DNA from: Microvirga soli
GTDB taxonomy: Bacteria; Pseudomonadota; Alphaproteobacteria; Rhizobiales; Beijerinckiaceae
DNA length: 64,000 nucleotides
Assembly: GCF_016734765.1 (NCBI RefSeq)
Contig: NZ_JAERQE010000003.1
Coordinates: 62,001-126,000 of the forward strand
Reading direction: 5' to 3'
Made by a program: the position numbers and the translations under genes. How positions within the stretch are numbered: position 1 is the first letter of the stretch; the number at the start of each line of letters is the position of its first letter. Under the pieces are notes generated by a model. That model had not been told where the DNA came from and did not search any database. It was given only the letters and a program-made list of their open reading frames with translations. Below, piece by piece: positions 39,199-50,634 of this stretch.

Positions 39199-39335
39199 GT
39201 CATTCCGGGGCGAGCTTGAGCGAGAGCCCGGAATCCATAATCACGACGTTTTAAGTAGTGTGACGAGAGTTACGACCCCTTATTCACTGTTAGCGGTTAT
39301 GGATTCCGGGCTCCGCTTCGCGGCCCCGGGATGAC
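39199..39335. repeat. Dispersed palindromic repeat, long inverted arms
   Basis: Two arms form a long imperfect inverted repeat: 39199-39240 begins with GTCATTCCGGGGC and ends GGAATCCATAA; 39297-39335 begins TTATGGATTCCGGG and ends GGGATGAC. Each arm also folds on itself, for example ATTCCGGG (39202-39209) with CCCGGAAT (39227-39234). The 56-base middle is unrelated sequence. Same-ended elements are scattered in many alphaproteobacterial genomes, and the element at 50401 shares the GTCATYCCGGGGC ends. No gene is inside. Confidence 0.85.
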
Positions 39336-39370
39336 CGTGGGTGGACAGGATCAATGTTCCGCATTTGTTC

Positions 39371-39399
39371 TTGACTTTGGTCCTAAGATCGGCTATATC
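39371..39399 (+). promoter_or_regulatory. Strong sigma-70-type promoter upstream of ettA
   Basis: TTGACT (39371-39376) and TATATC (39394-39399) are separated by exactly 17 bases, close to the housekeeping consensus. Transcription would begin near 39406 on the plus strand. The next gene, ettA, starts 375 bases later, so a long untranslated leader or a separate small RNA is implied. Confidence 0.65.
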
Positions 39400-39781
39400 G
39401 TTGTGCATCCTTTCCCGACGAGGGGCGCGCTCGCGAGGCGTCGCAAGAGTGGGACGGGGAGCGGTCCTGCCGCAGGCCTCGCACGCCTGTGATCGCAGGG
39501 GGCCGATCTGGCATGCCTCCAGATCCGCTAAAACAAACCGCGCGTGATGAGCAGCTTGGCTCTCACTTTCACCACCATCCATCGAGCCGGGCTGCCCACC
39601 ACGCCACCCTCGATTGACCTGACGGCTTGAGGCCACCCGGCCTCAGGCCCGAAGGTGCTGGCCCTTTGGAACTCTGTTGGCGATGAACCCGTGGCGACAC
39701 TCCTCCGCCTTGCCCCGGTCCTCCGCCCCTGCTAACTGACGGCCAACTCCATTCACATCTCGATCAAGCAGGGCTTTTTCC
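39400..39781 (+). other. Long leader or small-RNA candidate before ettA
   Basis: About 380 bases follow the promoter at 39371-39399, with no gene that I can support. Hairpins are visible: GATCTGG with CCAGATC (about 39505-39524), and TGAGGCC with GGCCTCA over ACCC (39628-39645). A GTG-started 29-codon frame at 39403 begins at or before the predicted transcript start, so it is doubtful. The content fits a structured 5' leader or a non-coding RNA of a family I cannot name. Confidence 0.4.
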
Positions 39782-41434
<1,653 letters not shown>

Positions 41435-41439
41435 TCGCC

Positions 41440-42126
41440 GTGGGGACTTACCTCATCACAGGCATCGGACGCGGGATCGGGCGCGAGCTCGCCCGCGTTC
41501 TTCTGCGTCGTGGTGATCGGGTTGTCGGCACCCTTCGCGATTTGAGCCAGAGCCAGACCGACTGGAATGAGTTCATTGCTGGCGGGCAACTCAAGCTGCT
41601 CGCACTGGATGTTCGGGACGGCACATCGATCCGTGAAGCAGCTGCGAGCCTCGACGAACCTGTCGATGTTCTGGTCAACAATGCGGGCATCATTGGCGCG
41701 CAGCGGCAATCGACGCTCGACATGGACTTCGATGGGTTTCTTGAAACCCTGAACGTGAACACCCTCGGCCCTCTACGCGTCACACAGGCTTTCCTGCCTC
41801 AGTTGAGGCGCGCGAAGACGGCTAAGATCATCGCCATCAGCAGCCGCATGGGCTCGCTCTCCCATGCGAAGTCGGATCGCATCGCCTATCGCGCCTCCAA
41901 GGCTGCGGTGAACAAGGTGATGCAGGGGCTGGCAACGGACCTCCGTCCCGAAGGCATCACTGCCATTTCGGTGCATCCCGGCTGGGTTCAAACGGATATG
42001 GGTGGCTCCGGCGCCGACATTACCGTTGAGGAGAGCGCGGCGGGACTCTTGAAGCTTATCGACGGGCTCACGCTTGAGGATACCGGCGGGTTCTTCGACT
42101 GGTCGGGAGCCCGACTTCCATTCTGA
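41440..42126 (+). CDS. Short-chain dehydrogenase/reductase (SDR)
   Basis: SDR of 228 residues with Rossmann fold. TGIGRGIG binds the cofactor, NNAG is near residue 85, SSRMGS carries the catalytic serine, and YRASK the Tyr and Lys. The protein resembles C-factor-type SDRs. The GTG at 41440 lies five bases after the ettA stop and gives VGTYLITGIG; no better start exists without running into ettA. The ribosome-binding site is weak, so coupling to ettA translation is likely. The substrate is unknown. Confidence 0.83.
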   Translation: MGTYLITGIGRGIGRELARVLLRRGDRVVGTLRDLSQSQTDWNEFIAGGQLKLLALDVRDGTSIREAAASLDEPVDVLVNNAGIIGAQRQSTLDMDFDGFLETLNVNTLGPLRVTQAFLPQLRRAKTAKIIAISSRMGSLSHAKSDRIAYRASKAAVNKVMQGLATDLRPEGITAISVHPGWVQTDMGGSGADITVEESAAGLLKLIDGLTLEDTGGFFDWSGARLPF

Positions 42127-42204
42127 TCGATCAACCCGGTTGGGTTCCTCGACGAAACAGTGTATGACCCTTGAGGCACGAGACATAAGAAGAGAAGACA
42201 TTCC

Positions 42205-43683
42205 GTGCCAGTCGACAACATTTCCAGCTTTGAATCCGTTGCCACGCCTCAGGAAGCCGTCGAGCGGCTGATCGGGCTCCATGACAGCGCCATCGAGGCG
42301 CAGCGCCATGCTCTGGAGCATTTCTTCGCCACCGGCACGGCCCCCACGCCTCTCGAGCGATCCCGCTTTCGCTATCCGGAACTGCGGCTGGATTACCGGG
42401 CAGCCTCGGTGCCGCCGATCAAGCAGCGCGCCTATGCGAAGTTCCAGGGGCCGGGCGTCTATGCCACGACCGTCACACAGCCGACATTCTACCGCAACTA
42501 TCTCCTGGAGCAGCTGAACTTCCTCGTGCGCGATTATGGCGCCACCATCGAGGTCGGGGTCAGCGACCAGGAGATCCCCTATCCTTACGTGTTCGAACGC
42601 GGCGACGAGCTGGGCCGGGGAGCGCATTCGGCGTCCGAGCTTGCCCAGCACTTTCCGACCCCGCTTCTCGCCAAGGTCGGCGACGAGATCGCCGACGGCA
42701 CCTGGATGTTCCATGAGAACGAGGCGCGGCCCCTGGCGCTGTTCGATGCGGCCCGGGTGGATTATTCGCTGCGCCGCCTCGTGCACTACACCGGCAGCGA
42801 CTGGCGCTGCGTGCAGCCCTGGATCCTGCTCACCAACTATCACCGCTATGTGGACCAGTTCATCCGCTGGGCCGTGAAGGAACTGGCCGACGAGAACGGG
42901 CCTTATACGCGGCTCGACCTGCCCGGCGGCGTCAGCATCGAGCGGGGGCTGGACGAGGCGACGGTCGAGGATCTGATCGGCTCGTCCCCGTGGCACCGGT
43001 TCCAGATGCCGGCCTACCACCTCATGCGCAAGGATGGGCAGGGCGTGTCGCTCGTCAACATTGGCGTCGGTCCGTCGAATGCGAAGAACATCACGGATCA
43101 CCTTGCGGTGCTGCGGCCGCATTGCTGGCTCATGGTCGGGCATTGCGGTGGCTTGCGTCAGTCGCAATCCATCGGCGACTACGTGCTGGCCCACGGGTAT
43201 CTGCGGCGCGACCATATCCTCGACAGCGCCGTGCCGCCGGAAATCCCGATCCCGGCGCTGGCCGAAATCCAGGTGGCCCTGCAGGACGCCGCAGTTCAGG
43301 TCACCGGCGAGCGCGGCGAGGAGCTGAAGCGGCGCCTGCGCACCGGCACGGTCGTGACCTATGACGACCGGAACTGGGAGCTGCGCTGGAGCCAGGAGCG
43401 GCGCCAGATCAACCTCTCCCGCGCCATCGCGGTCGACATGGAGAGCGGCACCATCGCGGCCCAGGGCTACCGTCTGCGTGTTCCTTACGGAACCCTGCTC
43501 TGCGTGTCGGACAAGCCACTGCACGGAGAGATCAAGCTGCCGGGCGCGGCCAATGCCTTCTACGAGCGCGCCGTGAGCGAGCACCTCATGATCGGTCTGG
43601 CGGCTCTCGATATCCTGAGAGGGCAGCGCACCTCGCTCCATTCGCGCAAGCTCCGCAGCTTCGACGAACCGCCCTTCCGGTAA
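42205..43683 (+). CDS. amn: AMP nucleosidase
   Basis: Enzyme of 492 residues that splits AMP into adenine and ribose 5-phosphate. The N-terminal half is the AMP-nucleosidase regulatory domain (TQPTFYRNYLLEQL region near residue 92). The C-terminal half is a PNP/UDP phosphorylase-type domain with GPSNAKNITDHLAVLRPH, MVGHCGGL and the VDMESGTIAAQG motif, whose Glu binds ribose. Length matches the family. The GTG at 42205 has AAGAGAAG upstream. An EamA transporter gene follows after 11 bases. Confidence 0.92.
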   Translation: MPVDNISSFESVATPQEAVERLIGLHDSAIEAQRHALEHFFATGTAPTPLERSRFRYPELRLDYRAASVPPIKQRAYAKFQGPGVYATTVTQPTFYRNYLLEQLNFLVRDYGATIEVGVSDQEIPYPYVFERGDELGRGAHSASELAQHFPTPLLAKVGDEIADGTWMFHENEARPLALFDAARVDYSLRRLVHYTGSDWRCVQPWILLTNYHRYVDQFIRWAVKELADENGPYTRLDLPGGVSIERGLDEATVEDLIGSSPWHRFQMPAYHLMRKDGQGVSLVNIGVGPSNAKNITDHLAVLRPHCWLMVGHCGGLRQSQSIGDYVLAHGYLRRDHILDSAVPPEIPIPALAEIQVALQDAAVQVTGERGEELKRRLRTGTVVTYDDRNWELRWSQERRQINLSRAIAVDMESGTIAAQGYRLRVPYGTLLCVSDKPLHGEIKLPGAANAFYERAVSEHLMIGLAALDILRGQRTSLHSRKLRSFDEPPFR

Positions 43684-43694
43684 GCTGGCGCTCC

Positions 43695-44576
43695 GTGTCC
43701 CGCGAGAGTCTCGGCCTGCTCCTGGGCTTCGTCGGCGTGTGCATTTTCGCCGGCACGCTGCCCTTCACGCATATCGCCGTCGAGCATCTGAGCCCGCTCT
43801 TCGTCACGGCCGGCCGGGCGGCGCTCGCAGGGCTTCTGGCCCTGACAACGCTTCTCCTGCTGCGGAAGCGGTGGCAGTCGCGGCGGCAGGCCGGCACCCT
43901 GATGCTCGTGGCTCTGTGCCTGGTCGCAGGCTTCCCCGGCTTCACGGCGCTCGCCATGCAGAGCGTGCCGGCCTCCCACGGCGGCGTGGTGCTCGGCATC
44001 CTGCCGCTCGCCACCTCGGCCATCAGCGCCCTGATCGCGGGCGAACGCCCGAGCCTGGCCTTCTGGCTCGCGGCTCTGGCTGGCGCTGCCCTCGTGATCG
44101 GCTTCACCCTGCACGAGGGCGACGGCGCGTTGGGGCAGGGGGATGTGTTTCTCCTGGGAGCTGCCCTGTCATCAGCCCTGGGCTATGTGCTGTCCGGCAA
44201 GCTCACCCGCACGGGCTTGGCTGGCTGGGAGGTGATCTCCTGGGTCTTGGTTGTCGCCCTGCCGGTCACGATTCCGGTGGCGCTCTGGACTATGCCGGCG
44301 GAGCCGGGCGCAATCCCTGCCTGGAGCTGGATCAGCTTCGCCTATGTCGCCCTGATGAGCCAGTACCTCGGCTTCTTCGCCTGGAATGCGGGGCTTGCCA
44401 TTGGGGGCATCGCCCATGTCTCTCAGGTCCAGCTTCTGCAGACCTTCATCACCCTGCTGATCGCCTCGGTGCTGAACAGAGAAGACATTGCCCTGTCGGC
44501 TTGGTTCGTCGCCGGGGCGGTCCTTGTGCTGGTCGTCCTATCGGGACGCGCAAAGGTTCTCCGAGAGAAGACCTGA
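43695..44576 (+). CDS. EamA-family (DMT) membrane transporter
   Basis: Inner-membrane protein of 293 residues with ten predicted helices in two EamA repeats (about 5-135 and 148-285). The first repeat has the GGVVLGILPLATSAISALIAG segment and the second the AWNAGLAIGGIAHVSQVQLLQTF segment. DMT proteins export small metabolites such as amino acids or nucleobases; the substrate is not evident. The GTG at 43695 lies 11 bases after amn, so the two may be co-transcribed, which would fit export of a purine product, but this is speculative. Confidence 0.85.
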   Translation: MSRESLGLLLGFVGVCIFAGTLPFTHIAVEHLSPLFVTAGRAALAGLLALTTLLLLRKRWQSRRQAGTLMLVALCLVAGFPGFTALAMQSVPASHGGVVLGILPLATSAISALIAGERPSLAFWLAALAGAALVIGFTLHEGDGALGQGDVFLLGAALSSALGYVLSGKLTRTGLAGWEVISWVLVVALPVTIPVALWTMPAEPGAIPAWSWISFAYVALMSQYLGFFAWNAGLAIGGIAHVSQVQLLQTFITLLIASVLNREDIALSAWFVAGAVLVLVVLSGRAKVLREKT

Positions 44577-44601
44577 TACCTCTGCTTGCACGGACGCCAA
44601 A

Positions 44602-44627
44602 AAAGATATAAACATATCTTTATATGT
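44602..44627. promoter_or_regulatory. Overlapping palindromes, probable operator of the ArsR-methyltransferase regulator
   Basis: AAAGATAT (44602-44609) and ATATCTTT (44614-44621) form a perfect 8-base inverted repeat. ACATAT (44612-44617) and ATATGT (44622-44627) form a second one, offset by about eight bases. The stretch is far more AT-rich than its surroundings and ends 17 bases before the regulator gene. ArsR-family operators are usually AT-rich palindromes, so autoregulation of the regulator-metF(-metH) operon is inferred. Confidence 0.6.
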
Positions 44628-44644
44628 AAGAGCGAGATTTGGCC

Positions 44645-45658
44645 GTGCCTGACACCCCGTCTCCATCGCTGGACCTGACCCTAGACGTCCTGCGGGCCGC
44701 CGCGGAAGAGACGCGCCTGCGGATCCTAGCCCTTTTGACGGAGGGCGAACTCTCCGTTTCCGATTTCACGGACATCCTGGGTCAATCGCAGCCCCGCATC
44801 TCCCGTCACTTGAAGCTTCTGGTCGAGGCTGGCCTTATCGAGCGGCACCGGGAGGGGGCGTGGGCCTTTTTCCGGCTGACCGACCGGGGCGCGGCCCTGC
44901 GGATCATCCGCCCGACCCTGGAGAGCCTGGACCACTCCGATCCGCGGCTTCTGGAGGACCGGACCCGGCTTCAGGCCGTACGTGCCCAGCGCTCGCAGGC
45001 GGCTCAGGCCTTCTTCTCACGTCTGGCGCCGGAATGGGATCGGATCAGGTCTCTCCATGCGCCGGAAACGGTTGTCGAGGCCGCCGTGGTCGACGCCTTG
45101 GGCACGCGGTCGATCCGCAACCTTGTCGATCTCGGCACCGGCACCGGCCGCATGCTGCAGCTGCTGGCGCCTCGGGCCCTGCGCACGGTTGGTCTGGATG
45201 CCAGCCATGCCATGCTCTCGGTGGCCCGCGCCAATCTGGAAAAAGCCGGCTTGAGAGGGATCGAGCTGCGCCAGGGCGACATCTATGCCCCTCCATTTCC
45301 GCGCGACACCTTCGATCTCGTCGTCATCCATCAGGTCCTGCATTACCTCGACGACCCAGCTAGGGCGATCCGCGAGGCAGCGCGCCTTGTCGCTCCAGGC
45401 GGGCGCATCCTCGTGGTGGATTTTGCGCCTCATAGCCTCGAGTTCCTGCGCGAGGCGCAGGCGCACCGTCGCCTCGGCTTCGCCCCGGCCCAGGTTGCGG
45501 GCTGGCTCGACGAGGCGGGGCTCGACTGCACCCTTACCCAAGAGATCGCTCCGCCAGCAAAGGGCGACGAGCATCTGACCGTATCCCTTTGGCTTGGCCA
45601 GGATCGCCGCGTGGTGACGGACTGGCCCTTGAACGAACCCGACAGAGAGGTCGCCTGA
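44645..45658 (+). CDS. ArsR-family regulator fused to a SAM-dependent methyltransferase domain
   Basis: Two-domain protein of 337 residues. Residues about 10-90 are an ArsR winged helix (ETRLRILALLTEGELSV, then SQPRISRHLKLLVEAGLI as recognition helix). Residues about 135-310 are a class I methyltransferase with the SAM motif VDLGTGTGRM and GDIYAPPF. ArsR proteins with such a domain often precede metF and metH and probably sense SAM or S-adenosylhomocysteine rather than methylate a substrate; this is inferred. The GTG at 44645 or the TTG at 44639 may be the start. Its stop overlaps the metF start by one base. Confidence 0.88.
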   Translation: MPDTPSPSLDLTLDVLRAAAEETRLRILALLTEGELSVSDFTDILGQSQPRISRHLKLLVEAGLIERHREGAWAFFRLTDRGAALRIIRPTLESLDHSDPRLLEDRTRLQAVRAQRSQAAQAFFSRLAPEWDRIRSLHAPETVVEAAVVDALGTRSIRNLVDLGTGTGRMLQLLAPRALRTVGLDASHAMLSVARANLEKAGLRGIELRQGDIYAPPFPRDTFDLVVIHQVLHYLDDPARAIREAARLVAPGGRILVVDFAPHSLEFLREAQAHRRLGFAPAQVAGWLDEAGLDCTLTQEIAPPAKGDEHLTVSLWLGQDRRVVTDWPLNEPDREVA

Positions 45659-46563
45659 TGTCACCACTCACCCTTCGCCCAAGCCGGCAGGCCTCCCGTC
45701 CGATCAAGGTGTCGTTCGAGTTCTTCCCGCCGAAGACTCCCGAAATGGAAACGACCCTGTGGTCGTCGATTCAGCGTCTTGCTCCGCTCAATCCGCAGTT
45801 CGTCTCCGTGACGTACGGCGCAGGCGGTTCGACCCGTGAGCGGACGCATGCCACGGTGTCCCGCCTCGTGCAGGAAACGCACCTGAAGCCAGCCGCGCAT
45901 CTCACCTGCGTGGCGGCCACGAAGGGTGAGGTGGATGATGTCGTGCGTTCCTATTGGGATGCAGGCGTACGCCATATCGTGGCCTTGCGCGGCGATCCGG
46001 TGGGCGGCATCGGCACCCAGTATGAGGCCCATCCGGGCGGCTACCGGCAGACCTGCGATCTGGTGGCTGGCATCAAGGCTATCGGCAACTTCGAAGTGTC
46101 GGTTTCCGCCTATCCGGAAAAGCATCCTGAAGCGGCTTCGCTGGATGCGGATATCGATGCTCTGAAGGCCAAGGTGGCTTGCGGCGCGGACCGGGCCATC
46201 ACCCAATTCTTCTTCGACAACGATCACTATTTCCGCTTCCTCGACCGCGTGCGCGCACGTGGCATCGAGATCCCGATCGTGCCCGGCATCGTGCCGGTGC
46301 AGAACTTCAAGCAGACGGCGAACTTCGCCTCGAAGACCGGCGCGAGCGTGCCCGCTTGGCTGGCCGCCCGCTTCGAGGGCCTGGAGACCGATGTCGACAC
46401 CCGCAAGCTCGTGGCCGCAGCGGTGGCTGCCGAGCAGGTGATCGACCTCGTCGATCGTGGCGTCAACGAGTTCCACTTCTACACCATGAACCGCGCCGAT
46501 CTGGTCTATGCCATCTGCCATCTGCTTGGGTTGCGCGACCAGGGCATGAAGGCTGCAGCCTGA
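45658..46563 (+). CDS. metF: 5,10-methylenetetrahydrofolate reductase
   Basis: Flavoenzyme of 301 residues that makes 5-methyltetrahydrofolate for methionine synthesis. The (beta/alpha)8 barrel starts [13 protein letters not shown], has [13 protein letters not shown] near residue 55, HLTCVAATK near 83, ALRGDP near 110, and ITQFFFDND, as in E. coli MetF. The ATG overlaps the regulator's stop by one base, so the two are translated together. The product is the substrate of the next gene, metH, 73 bases downstream. Confidence 0.95.
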   Translation: MSPLTLRPSRQASRPIKVSFEFFPPKTPEMETTLWSSIQRLAPLNPQFVSVTYGAGGSTRERTHATVSRLVQETHLKPAAHLTCVAATKGEVDDVVRSYWDAGVRHIVALRGDPVGGIGTQYEAHPGGYRQTCDLVAGIKAIGNFEVSVSAYPEKHPEAASLDADIDALKAKVACGADRAITQFFFDNDHYFRFLDRVRARGIEIPIVPGIVPVQNFKQTANFASKTGASVPAWLAARFEGLETDVDTRKLVAAAVAAEQVIDLVDRGVNEFHFYTMNRADLVYAICHLLGLRDQGMKAAA

Positions 46564-46636
46564 CATCCGCTGCATCCATCGAAATCAACATCGGCGGCTG
46601 GAGCAAGCTGGCCGCGATGCAAAGAGAACAGACCGA

Positions 46637-49600
46637 ATGACCGTGCTTCTTCCTCGCCCCGCCAACGGCTCCGACGTGCTCAAGGCACTTCACGAAGCGG
46701 CCTCCAAGCGCATCCTCATTCTCGATGGCGCCATGGGGACGGAACTGCAGAACTCACGCTTCTCGGAAGAGGACTTTCGGGGTGAGCGCTTCAGGGATTG
46801 GAAGCAGGACGTCAAAGGCAACAATGATCTCCTGATCCTCACGCAGCCCGATGCGGTGCGCAGAGTGCATCTCGATTACTTCCGCGCAGGTGCCGACATC
46901 GTCGAAACCAATACCTTCTCCGGTACCTCCATCGCGCAGGCCGATTACGGCATGGAGGAGATCGTCTACGAACTGAACGTCGACGGTGCGCGCCTTGCCC
47001 GAGAGGCCGCGCTGATCGCCGAGAAGGAAGATGGCCGCCGGCGGTTCGTGGCCGGCGCCGTCGGTCCGACAAACCGTACCCTCTCCATCTCGCCAGACGT
47101 GAACAATCCCGGCTACCGCGCGGTCACCTTCGACCAGGTGCGCGAATCTTATGCCGAACAGGTGAGGGGGCTCATCGATGGTGGTTCCGAGATCATCCTG
47201 ATCGAGACCATCTTCGACACGCTCAACGCCAAAGCGGCCATTGTGGCCACGCAGCAGGTCTTTGCCGAAAAAGGTGTGAAGCTGCCCGTCATGATTTCGG
47301 GCACGATCACGGATCTCTCCGGCCGCACGCTGTCGGGCCAGACGCCCGAGGCCTTCTGGTATTCCGTGCGCCATGCGGAGCCGTTTTCCATCGGCCTCAA
47401 CTGCGCCCTCGGCGCGCGCGAGATGCGCGCTCATATCCAGGAGATCGGCCGGGTGGCCGACACCCTCGTCTGCGCCTATCCGAATGCCGGCCTGCCGAAC
47501 GAGTTCGGCCTCTATGACGAGCGCCCCGAGGCGACGGCCTCTATGCTGGCAGAGTTTGCCGATGCCGGTCTCGTAAACGTGGTCGGCGGCTGCTGCGGCA
47601 CCACGCCAGAGCATATCCGGGCCATCGCGGAGGCTGTGGCCGGCAAGGTGCCGCGCTCCGTGCCGAAGATGCAGCCGCTCATGCGCCTGTCAGGCCTTGA
47701 GCCGTTCACGCTCACCTCCGACATTCCGTTCGTGAACGTGGGCGAGCGCACGAACGTCACGGGCTCCGCCAAGTTCCGCAAGCTCATCACCAACAACGAC
47801 TATGCCGCCGCTCTCGACGTGGCGCGCGATCAGGTGGCGAACGGCGCGCAGATCATCGACATCAACATGGACGAGGGCCTGCTCGATTCCGAGAAGGCCA
47901 TGGTCGAGTTCCTCAACCTCGTGGCGGCGGAGCCTGACATCGCCCGCGTGCCGGTGATGGTGGATTCCTCCAAGTTCCACGTCATTGAAGCCGGCCTCAA
48001 GTGCATCCAGGGCAAGGCCATCGTGAACTCTATCTCCATGAAGGAGGGCGAGGCGGCCTTCATTGAGCAGGCGCGGATCTGCCGCGCTTATGGTGCCGCC
48101 GTGGTCGTCATGGCCTTCGACGAAGTCGGTCAGGCCGACACGTTGGAGCGCAAGGTCGAGATCTGCACCCGTGCCTACAAGATTTTGACCGAACAGGTGG
48201 GCTTCCCGCCGGAGGACATCATCTTCGACCCGAACGTGTTCGCGGTGGCGACCGGCATCGAGGAGCACAACGGCTACGGGGTCGATTTCCTCGAAGCGAC
48301 GCGCATCATTCGCGAGACGTTGCCGCACGCCCATATCTCGGGCGGCGTGTCGAATCTGTCCTTCTCCTTCCGCGGCAACGAGCCCGTGCGCGAAGCCATG
48401 CACTCGGTCTTCCTGTTCCACGCCATCAAGCTCGGCATGGATATGGGCATCGTCAATGCGGGCCAGCTCGCGGTCTATGACGAGATCGACCCGGAGCTGC
48501 GCGAACTGTGCGAGGACGTGGTGCTCAACCGCCGTTCTGATGCCACCGAGCGGCTGCTGGAAGCCGCTCCCCGCTTCAAGGGCGACGGCACCGGCGCTGT
48601 AAAGGCGTCCGATCTCGAATGGCGGTCGTGGCCCGTCGGCAAACGCATTGAGCACGCTCTCGTCAACGGCATCACCGAGTTCATCGAGCAGGACACGGAG
48701 GAGGCGCGTCAGACGGTCGAGCGCCCGCTGCACGTGATCGAAGGCCCACTGATGGCCGGCATGAACGTGGTGGGCGATCTCTTCGGCGCCGGAAAGATGT
48801 TCCTGCCGCAAGTGGTGAAATCCGCCCGCGTGATGAAGCAGGCGGTTGCCTACCTGATGCCGTTCATGGAAGCCGAGAAGGCAGCCTCCGGCGTGACCGA
48901 GCGTTCGGCCGCCGGCAAGGTGCTGATGGCGACCGTGAAGGGCGACGTGCATGATATCGGCAAGAACATCGTCGGTGTGGTGCTCGCCTGCAATAACTAC
49001 GAGGTCATCGACCTCGGCGTCATGGTGCCGGCCCAGAAGATCCTGGAGACCGCGCGCCGAGAAAACGTCGACGTGATCGGTCTTTCCGGCCTTATCACTC
49101 CGTCCCTCGACGAGATGGTGAACGTGGCGAGCGAGATGGAGCGCGAGGGCTTCGACATTCCCCTCCTCATCGGCGGTGCCACCACGAGCCGCGTGCACAC
49201 GGCGGTGAAGATCCACCCGAACTACCACAAGGGTCAGGCTGTCTACGTGACGGATGCGAGCCGCGCCGTCGGCGTGGTGTCTTCGCTGCTCTCGTCCGAC
49301 ATGAAGGACGGCTATGTGGAGACGCTTCGGGCCGAGTACCGGAAGGTGGCGGATGCACATGCGCGCTCCGAGGCCGACAAGCAGCGGCTTTCCATCGAGA
49401 AGGCACGCGCCAACAGCCTGAAAATCGACTGGTCATCTTACCAGCCGCCGAAGCCCACCTTCACCGGCGCGCGGGTGTTCCGCAGCTACGATGTGGGCGA
49501 GCTCGTGCCCTATATCGACTGGACGCCGTTCTTCCAGACCTGGGAGCTGAAAGGCCGCTTCCCGGCGATCCTGGAAGACGAGAAGCAGGGCGAGGCCGCG

Positions 49601-50392
49601 CGTCAGCTCTGGGACGATGCACAGACCATGCTCAAGCAACTCGTCGAGGAGCGTTGGTTCAACCCGAAGGCAATCATCGGCTTCTGGCCCGCCAACACGG
49701 TGGGCGACGACATTCGTCTGTTCACGGGTGAGAGTCGCAAGGATGATCTTGCTACGTTCCATGGCCTGCGCCAGCAGCTCTCCAAGCGCGACGGCAAGCC
49801 GAATATCTGCCTGTCAGACTTCGTAGCGCCCGTCGAGAGCGGCAAGCCGGACTGGGTCGGCGCGTTCGTGGTGACATCCGGCATCGAGGAGGTACGCATC
49901 GCCGAGAGGTTCGAGCGCGCCAACGACGATTACCGCTCGATCATGGTGAAAGCGCTGGCCGACCGCATAGCGGAAGCGTTTGCCGAGCGCATGCACGAGC
50001 GCGTTCGCAAGGAGTTCTGGGCCTACGCGCCGGATGAGAGCCTCGGCAATGACGGTCTGATCGGCGAAGAATACCAGGGCATCCGCCCGGCTCCCGGCTA
50101 TCCCGCACAGCCCGATCATACCGAGAAGGCGACGCTGTTCAGCCTGCTCGAAGCCGAGCGCCGTATTGGCGTGAAGCTCACGGAATCCTACGCCATGTGG
50201 CCGGGTTCGTCCGTGTCGGGCCTCTACATGTCGCATCCGCAGTCCTATTACTTCGGCGTCGCAAAGGTCGAGCGCGATCAGGTTGAGGATTACGCCGAGC
50301 GCAAGGGCATGAGCGTGACGGAGGTGGAGCGTTGGCTGGGCCCCATCCTCAACTACGATCCGGCAAGCTATCGGGTGATGGCGGCGGAGTAG
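46637..50392 (+). CDS. metH: Cobalamin-dependent methionine synthase, full length
   Basis: Four-module enzyme of 1251 residues that moves a methyl group from methyltetrahydrofolate to homocysteine. The homocysteine domain has the zinc cysteines C256 (GLNCALG) and C319-C320 (GGCCGTT). The pterin domain begins near residue 365 ([13 protein letters not shown]). The cobalamin domain has DVHDIGKN with the cobalt-ligand H772. The activation domain at the C-terminus has [13 protein letters not shown] for SAM. It is a single chain, not the split form seen in some alphaproteobacteria. No cobalamin riboswitch is visible upstream; control is probably by the ArsR-type regulator. Confidence 0.96.
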   Translation: MTVLLPRPANGSDVLKALHEAASKRILILDGAMGTELQNSRFSEEDFRGERFRDWKQDVKGNNDLLILTQPDAVRRVHLDYFRAGADIVETNTFSGTSIAQADYGMEEIVYELNVDGARLAREAALIAEKEDGRRRFVAGAVGPTNRTLSISPDVNNPGYRAVTFDQVRESYAEQVRGLIDGGSEIILIETIFDTLNAKAAIVATQQVFAEKGVKLPVMISGTITDLSGRTLSGQTPEAFWYSVRHAEPFSIGLNCALGAREMRAHIQEIGRVADTLVCAYPNAGLPNEFGLYDERPEATASMLAEFADAGLVNVVGGCCGTTPEHIRAIAEAVAGKVPRSVPKMQPLMRLSGLEPFTLTSDIPFVNVGERTNVTGSAKFRKLITNNDYAAALDVARDQVANGAQIIDINMDEGLLDSEKAMVEFLNLVAAEPDIARVPVMVDSSKFHVIEAGLKCIQGKAIVNSISMKEGEAAFIEQARICRAYGAAVVVMAFDEVGQADTLERKVEICTRAYKILTEQVGFPPEDIIFDPNVFAVATGIEEHNGYGVDFLEATRIIRETLPHAHISGGVSNLSFSFRGNEPVREAMHSVFLFHAIKLGMDMGIVNAGQLAVYDEIDPELRELCEDVVLNRRSDATERLLEAAPRFKGDGTGAVKASDLEWRSWPVGKRIEHALVNGITEFIEQDTEEARQTVERPLHVIEGPLMAGMNVVGDLFGAGKMFLPQVVKSARVMKQAVAYLMPFMEAEKAASGVTERSAAGKVLMATVKGDVHDIGKNIVGVVLACNNYEVIDLGVMVPAQKILETARRENVDVIGLSGLITPSLDEMVNVASEMEREGFDIPLLIGGATTSRVHTAVKIHPNYHKGQAVYVTDASRAVGVVSSLLSSDMKDGYVETLRAEYRKVADAHARSEADKQRLSIEKARANSLKIDWSSYQPPKPTFTGARVFRSYDVGELVPYIDWTPFFQTWELKGRFPAILEDEKQGEAARQLWDDAQTMLKQLVEERWFNPKAIIGFWPANTVGDDIRLFTGESRKDDLATFHGLRQQLSKRDGKPNICLSDFVAPVESGKPDWVGAFVVTSGIEEVRIAERFERANDDYRSIMVKALADRIAEAFAERMHERVRKEFWAYAPDESLGNDGLIGEEYQGIRPAPGYPAQPDHTEKATLFSLLEAERRIGVKLTESYAMWPGSSVSGLYMSHPQSYYFGVAKVERDQVEDYAERKGMSVTEVERWLGPILNYDPASYRVMAAE

Positions 50393-50400
50393 ACATGGCT

Positions 50401-50622
50401 GTCATCCCGGGGCTGCGGAGCAGAGCCCGGGATCGCTAGACGAGTAAAGCGCGGGCACACCTCTCCCTCAGGGAGAGGTTGCGCCTTCAGGCGCGGGTGA
50501 GGGGTTACAGCCTTCTCCGGACAGGACACTAACCCCTCACCCCAACCCTCTCCCTGAGGGAGAGGGAGATCCGAGTTACATCCTGCATACGATCCCGGAT
50601 CGGCTGCGCCGTCCGGGATGAC
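50401..50622. repeat. Outer dispersed palindromic repeat (interrupted)
   Basis: The arms are GTCATCCCGGGGC...GGGATCG (50401-50435) and CGATCCCGG...CCGGGATGAC (50590-50622), inverted to one another. Each arm is itself palindromic. It belongs to the same end-type as the element at 39199. A second element lies inside, at 50460-50566. Together they fill the space between metH and the convergent efflux gene and may also end both transcripts. Confidence 0.85.
50460..50566. repeat. Inner dispersed palindromic repeat nested in the outer one
   Basis: The left part has CCTCTCCCTCAGGGAGAGG (50460-50478) and TGAGGGGTTA (50498-50507); the right part has TAACCCCTCA (50530-50539) and CCTCTCCCTGAGGGAGAGG (50547-50565) in mirror order. 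Sequences of this kind are spread through many proteobacterial genomes. No gene or transposase is inside. Confidence 0.85.
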
Positions 50623-50634
50623 GAACTCCAATCG

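Noticed and set aside
39403..39492. GTG-started 29-codon leader peptide before ettA
   Set aside because: The start codon lies at or ahead of the predicted transcript start, and no ribosome site precedes it.
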